Source: Caenorhabditis remanei (Eukaryota > Nematoda > Chromadorea > Rhabditida > Rhabditidae). Taken from it: a stretch of DNA of 64,000 nt. Below, piece by piece: positions 60,201-64,000 of this stretch (its first letter is position 1; every line of letters starts with the position of its first letter). The stretch lies in the NCBI RefSeq assembly GCF_010183535.1, contig NC_071330.1, forward strand, positions 9,219,717-9,283,716, in the 5' to 3' direction. The translations under genes were made by a program, and so were the position numbers. Under the pieces are notes generated by a model. That model was not told where the DNA came from. It saw only the letters and a program-made list of their open reading frames with translations, and ran no database searches.

Positions 60201-63200
60201 AGAAAAAGCCTTATAAACGTAGTGATTTCCCTTCTTCTACAGTATCTCAGATAATTTTTTCGAACAATTCGAAATGCGATGTACGATATCTTCAGAAGAA
60301 TTCAAGCGTCCATCCGAATGAATTTTCTTCTTTTCTTCTCAAAAATCACATGAAAATGTACTGTCAATTGTTGAACGAGTATCCAATTCTGATCAATATT
60401 CCACGGAGTCCTGACCTCATTCTAGCAACTTTAGGAGCATGGAAATCTGGATTTTATCCTGTGCCACTTCATAGAGATGCAACCAATGAGCAAATTCAGA
60501 AGACATGCGATGGACTAGGTCTGAAAATGGAAGGAACAGTCATTCTGAGGAATTTAGATAATTTCAAATCAATTAAAATAAAACAAGAATTTCCACGCCG
60601 GCAAATATTCAATCGTACAGCACTGTTCGATTTTGCTTATGTAACATCAACATCGGGTAGTACTGGAACACCGAAATTAGTTGGAACTTCATTCGAAGGA
60701 CATTCTAATCTTGCCCGACAATATACAACATCATTTCAATTATCATCAAGAGATATTATTGGGCAAGTAGTTGATCCCTCATTTGATATATTCTTTGCTG
60801 ACATCGTGAAAACATTTACAAATGGAGCACGTCTTCTTCTATCTCGTGATTCAATTCCTACGTCATCTGAGCTTCTTGAATGTTCAAATGTCTATTTGAT
60901 GCCTGCATTTATATCAAGACTTCCTGATCTGAAATGTTTGAATAATCTGGAAACATTACAGTATGGGGGCGAACCAATAGCGTCTCAGTTCTTAAAATTA
61001 ATACATCAAAATAACAAAGAACTGAACGTTTGGCAAGAATTTGGTCTCACTGAACAAACTGTTTATTCAACGAGGAAGAAAATTCGTCCATTGAACATTT
61101 ATAATTCCGAAGAAATTAAGATGATTGGAGATCCGTATGACAACATTCGAATTGAAGTAAACAGTTTTTCTGGGTCGAACAATTCAAGTGAAAATTGCAT
61201 TCGTGGTCAGTTAGTTCTGAAAGGAATCGGACTAATGAGAGGATATTTCGATGTAACGAAATGTGTATTGGATCAATTTAATACTGGGGATGAAGTTAGA
61301 AAACTGAAAAATGGAGATATTATTTTCATCGGAAGAAAAGATTTGCAAGTTAAAATACGTGGTCATCGTGTGGATTTATTCGAGGTGGGTTTATGATACA
61401 AACCTTTCTATTTTTGTATCTTTAATAATTTCAGATTGAATGTACTGCTCTATCTTCGAAACTTCTGGAATATTGTTCATGTATCGCAATTGGAAATCAG
61501 AAAATTATTTTATTCTATAAACTGAAATCTTCAAATAACGATCAGGATCAATTATCAAAATTTATCGACTATTTAGAAAAACAATTGCTTTCATATAAAA
61601 TGCCAAGTCAGTTGATCCCTTTGAGTTCTTTTCCACTGACCAGGTAGGTTTTTGTTGCAGTTTTCGAAAAGTAAAAAATTCAAATTTACAGAACTGGGAA
61701 AATTGATAAGAAGCAACTTGCAAATATGGTCATGAACAGTGAAAACAGTTGTGAGATTGTGAGGGAACGGAAAGAAATAGGAAATATTATCTTGAATCGA
61801 AATGATGATCGTACTGGAAAGTTACACGATTTGCTGAAAAAGTGGCTTCAACACTACTCCAATGGTACAATCAAATCAATAGATGACAACATATTTTCGG
61901 ATGGAATCGATTCTATTTCAGTGATGCTCACTATGCAAAAAATGAGATCAGCAGAAATAGAGATACCGGTTAAAATGTTTTTCAAGTTGAAAACGATTCG
62001 AAAAATAGTCGATTGGGTATTAGAAACTCCTCAGAGTTCAGAAGATGCCAAAGAAGTATTAGAATCAAAAACTGTCATCAAAGAGAAACATATTCCAAAT
62101 CACTATATCAACTTGAACCATATTCAGCAACGAATATTATTTCTGTCCAGAATGAGCTTTTCAAAATCAAATTCAAACAATTCATTTTGTTCTCAATTCT
62201 CAATTGAACTTCCGAGTGTCCCGGTGTCGCATTGTGTGTTACTTCAGTGTATTAACACCATAATTATGGGAAATCGAATGCTTCGTAGTAAACTTCAAAG
62301 AATTCAAGGAGAATATCGATTCATTCTTTTATCTGGAACTGAATGCTTCTACAGAACTCAACTCGATTCCCACCGCAACAGTCATTCTTATATTGACCCA
62401 TTTGTAACAAGAATATGGAGTGGCGAGAATGAAACGAGGCTTTTCATTTTGATACATCATATAATATTTGATGGAAGAAGTTTACAGATTCTAGAAGAAC
62501 AGATGAAACAAACTTTGAAAAATGGAAACAATGAAATATTGTTTCAAAACGTATTTTGTTGCGAAATGAATCAGATTCCAAGACACCTTTTCATCGATCT
62601 GCAGTCGTGGAAGTCAATGTTTCCTAGTTTTTTGATCGGTTCAGAAAGCTCCAGAATTGAGTTCAACCTGAGTTTCGAAAATAACCTGGAAGCTATTCCG
62701 GTTGCATTCAAAATTTCTCACGCTTACTGTATGGCCATCTGCAAAGTTTTTCAAATCTCGACAAGTTTTCCAATTGCAACAACATTTGTGAATCGGACAG
62801 AAAACAATTGGAATACGGTATCAATGTTTGGCAACACATTACCTCTAATGTATTATCCGGAACAAGATTTGCACCAATTCTGTGAACGATTTTTTGAATT
62901 GGCAGAGAATTCGAATGTCCCATTGAATGAAGTTCTGACTCGCGGATCTTCTGGAGTTGGAAATTTCGCTGATTTTGCATTTAATTCCCACAAAAGTATT
63001 GGGAACAATCGAGAAAACAATGGAGTATGCCAATTTCCAATGCTTTTGACTGTTTCGGAAACTGAAAACTTGGCACGAATAGAGTTTGACAACGATCATA
63101 TATCTCAAGAAACCGCGGAAAACTTGAGAAATGAAATATTGCATTTACTGGGATGTCGGCGGGCGGAACATCATGAAAGAGTCAACTTTGTGGAAGTGTT

Positions 63201-64000
63201 TCAATTGTTTCTAAAATCAAAAGTCTCAGAAAATACTGACTTCTTTCATTCTGGAGGCCATTCATTGACTGCAATGAAGTTGATTGATTATCTCAGTGAT
63301 TTGATTGGAATTGATGTTCCATTGAAGCTTATTTTTGAGTTTAGAACTCCAAAACAATTTGAAAAAGCTGTAAATTCATTGAAAGTAAATAGAGATCCAG
63401 TTGCCACGATTATGGACAAAACAGTACCAAAAGTAACGGAGAAAAGTTTTCCACGGGCGCTGAGTTCAGAAGGAACACAAAGTTTTTTAAAGGAAACGGA
63501 GACATTCAAGTTTCCACTGTCTCGTCAACAAGAACAAATGTTTTATCTCGCTCAATTAACTTCTGCTTCACTTGAATATCAACTACCATTCATTCAACCA
63601 TTTCCTTCTACAGTATCACCTTCTGAAATCCATCTATCACTTCTGATGACTATTCAAGAACAAAACATTTTCCGAACGATATTCAAAATGGATCCAGAAA
63701 CCGGAGAACCTTATCAAGAAGTTGTTTCAATGACCGAATCATTTATAAGATGCCACGTGGAAAGTGTTCAAAATGAAGAGAAACTTCATCAGACAATTCG
63801 AGAACTTTGTGAAGAACCGATTGATGTATTGAGTGGACACTGTCTTCTCAAAGCAAGTTTTGTCACTTCATCTCAAAAACATATTGCATTTTTACATCTT
63901 CATCATCTGATAAGTGATGCCAAATCAACCCAATTGACAAATTCAACAATGAAATCATTCTTCGATGACTCGAAAAAAATGGCGAAACGATTGAAGTTTA
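57240..64000 (+). CDS. nrps-1: Multimodular nonribosomal peptide synthetase, 5' part (runs off window)
   Basis: Exons 57240-57379, 57777-57901, 57951-61384, 61435-61643 and 61692-64000+ all join in frame, giving about 2070 residues. Order: unknown N-terminus (~1-290); carrier T1 (YLGVDSLRLAEL, Ser ~327); condensation C1 (FNHISIDG ~523); adenylation A1 (STSGSTGTPK ~989, substrate-pocket Asp in PSFDIFFADI, EFGLTEQTV, NTGDEV, catalytic Lys in RTGKIDKKQL ~1306); T2 (DGIDSISV ~1377); C2 (HHIIFDG ~1556); T3 (FFHSGGHSLTAMKL ~1827); C3 (HHLISDA ~2039). C2-T3 has no A domain. C. elegans NRPS-1 works with PKS-1 to make nemamides in the canal-associated neurons, promoting starvation survival; that role is from family knowledge. 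The 57240 start is the only ATG giving correct phase. A tRNA-like gene sits in intron 1. Later modules and termination domain lie beyond the edge. Confidence 0.93.
57602..57684 (+). tRNA. Class II tRNA-like gene with non-canonical anticodon arm
   Basis: It lies inside intron 1 of the NRPS gene, same strand. The internal promoter boxes are perfect: A box TGGCCGAGTGG and B box GGTTCGAATCC. TTTTT at 57691-57695 could end Pol III transcription. The acceptor stem ACCCGGG/TCCTGGT pairs with one mismatch and a final G-T. The D stem is GCC/GGC and the T stem GCAGG/CCTGC. A long variable arm (GGG-CGTCGA-CCC) marks class II, as in Ser and Leu tRNAs. The anticodon arm is abnormal: CGAG/CTCG pairs four bases around a six-base loop TGTTCA, so no standard anticodon is readable. 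It could be a decayed tRNA-Ser/Leu, one of the nematode-specific long-variable-arm tRNAs, or a repeat derived from one. Confidence 0.6.

Noticed and set aside
1..64000. CRISPR arrays, bacterial operons, prophage
   Set aside because: The window is eukaryotic with spliced genes; no regularly spaced repeats found.

Overview
This 64 kb window is nuclear DNA from a Caenorhabditis nematode, probably not C. elegans itself. The evidence is AT-rich DNA, very short introns ending in TTTCAG, candidate trans-splice acceptors just upstream of start codons, a U2 snRNA that looks almost identical to the worm one, and gene content matching two C. elegans chromosome III neighbourhoods. These are sbp-1, plr-1 and bed-2 on one side, and nars-2, tin-10, such-1 and xpb-1 on the other. 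Symbols come from memory of the worm genes, without a database search.

Layout. 1-3859 (-): the sterol-regulated transcription factor sbp-1 (SREBP), cut off at its 3' end by the window edge. 7147-7334 (-): U2 snRNA. 13098-16673 (+): plr-1, a transmembrane RING-H2 E3 ligase. 17041-18103 (-): an unrecognised basic, Ser/Arg-rich protein. 19206-24381 (-): bed-2, with two sets of 5' exons that each encode a BED zinc finger. About 10.8 kb without a convincing gene follows (24.4-35.2 kb). 35232-48100 is gene-dense: a small membrane protein; a likely operon nars-2/popl-5 (mitochondrial AsnRS and RNase P/MRP subunit Pop5); a four-TM protein; the mitochondrial chaperone tin-10 downstream of a TM2-domain protein; a CK1/TTBK-like kinase; and an unrecognised protein. 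48474-51416 (-): such-1 (APC5). 52924-53916 (+): an unrecognised charged protein close upstream of xpb-1 (54139-56891, TFIIH helicase).

From 57240 to the right edge (+) lies the most remarkable gene: the first ~2070 residues of a multimodular nonribosomal peptide synthetase, very likely nrps-1, which with pks-1 makes nemamides in C. elegans. Its visible order is unknown N-terminus, T, C, A, T, C, T, C. One C-T unit has no adenylation domain. Intron 1 holds an unusual class II tRNA-like gene.

Mobile DNA is plentiful and mostly non-autonomous. There are two hAT-like elements sharing CATACTTGCAA ends with 8-bp target duplications, two TA-flanked elements, two elements with CACGGTCTCC ends (one carrying a nested insertion), a TCTAATTAGACT-rich element in a tin-10 intron, and a near-perfect 423-bp palindrome at 52.3-52.7 kb.

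Other points: a probable one-base deletion in the first BED finger of bed-2, GC-AG introns in sbp-1 and the Ser/Arg-rich gene, and a GC-rich block inside bed-2.
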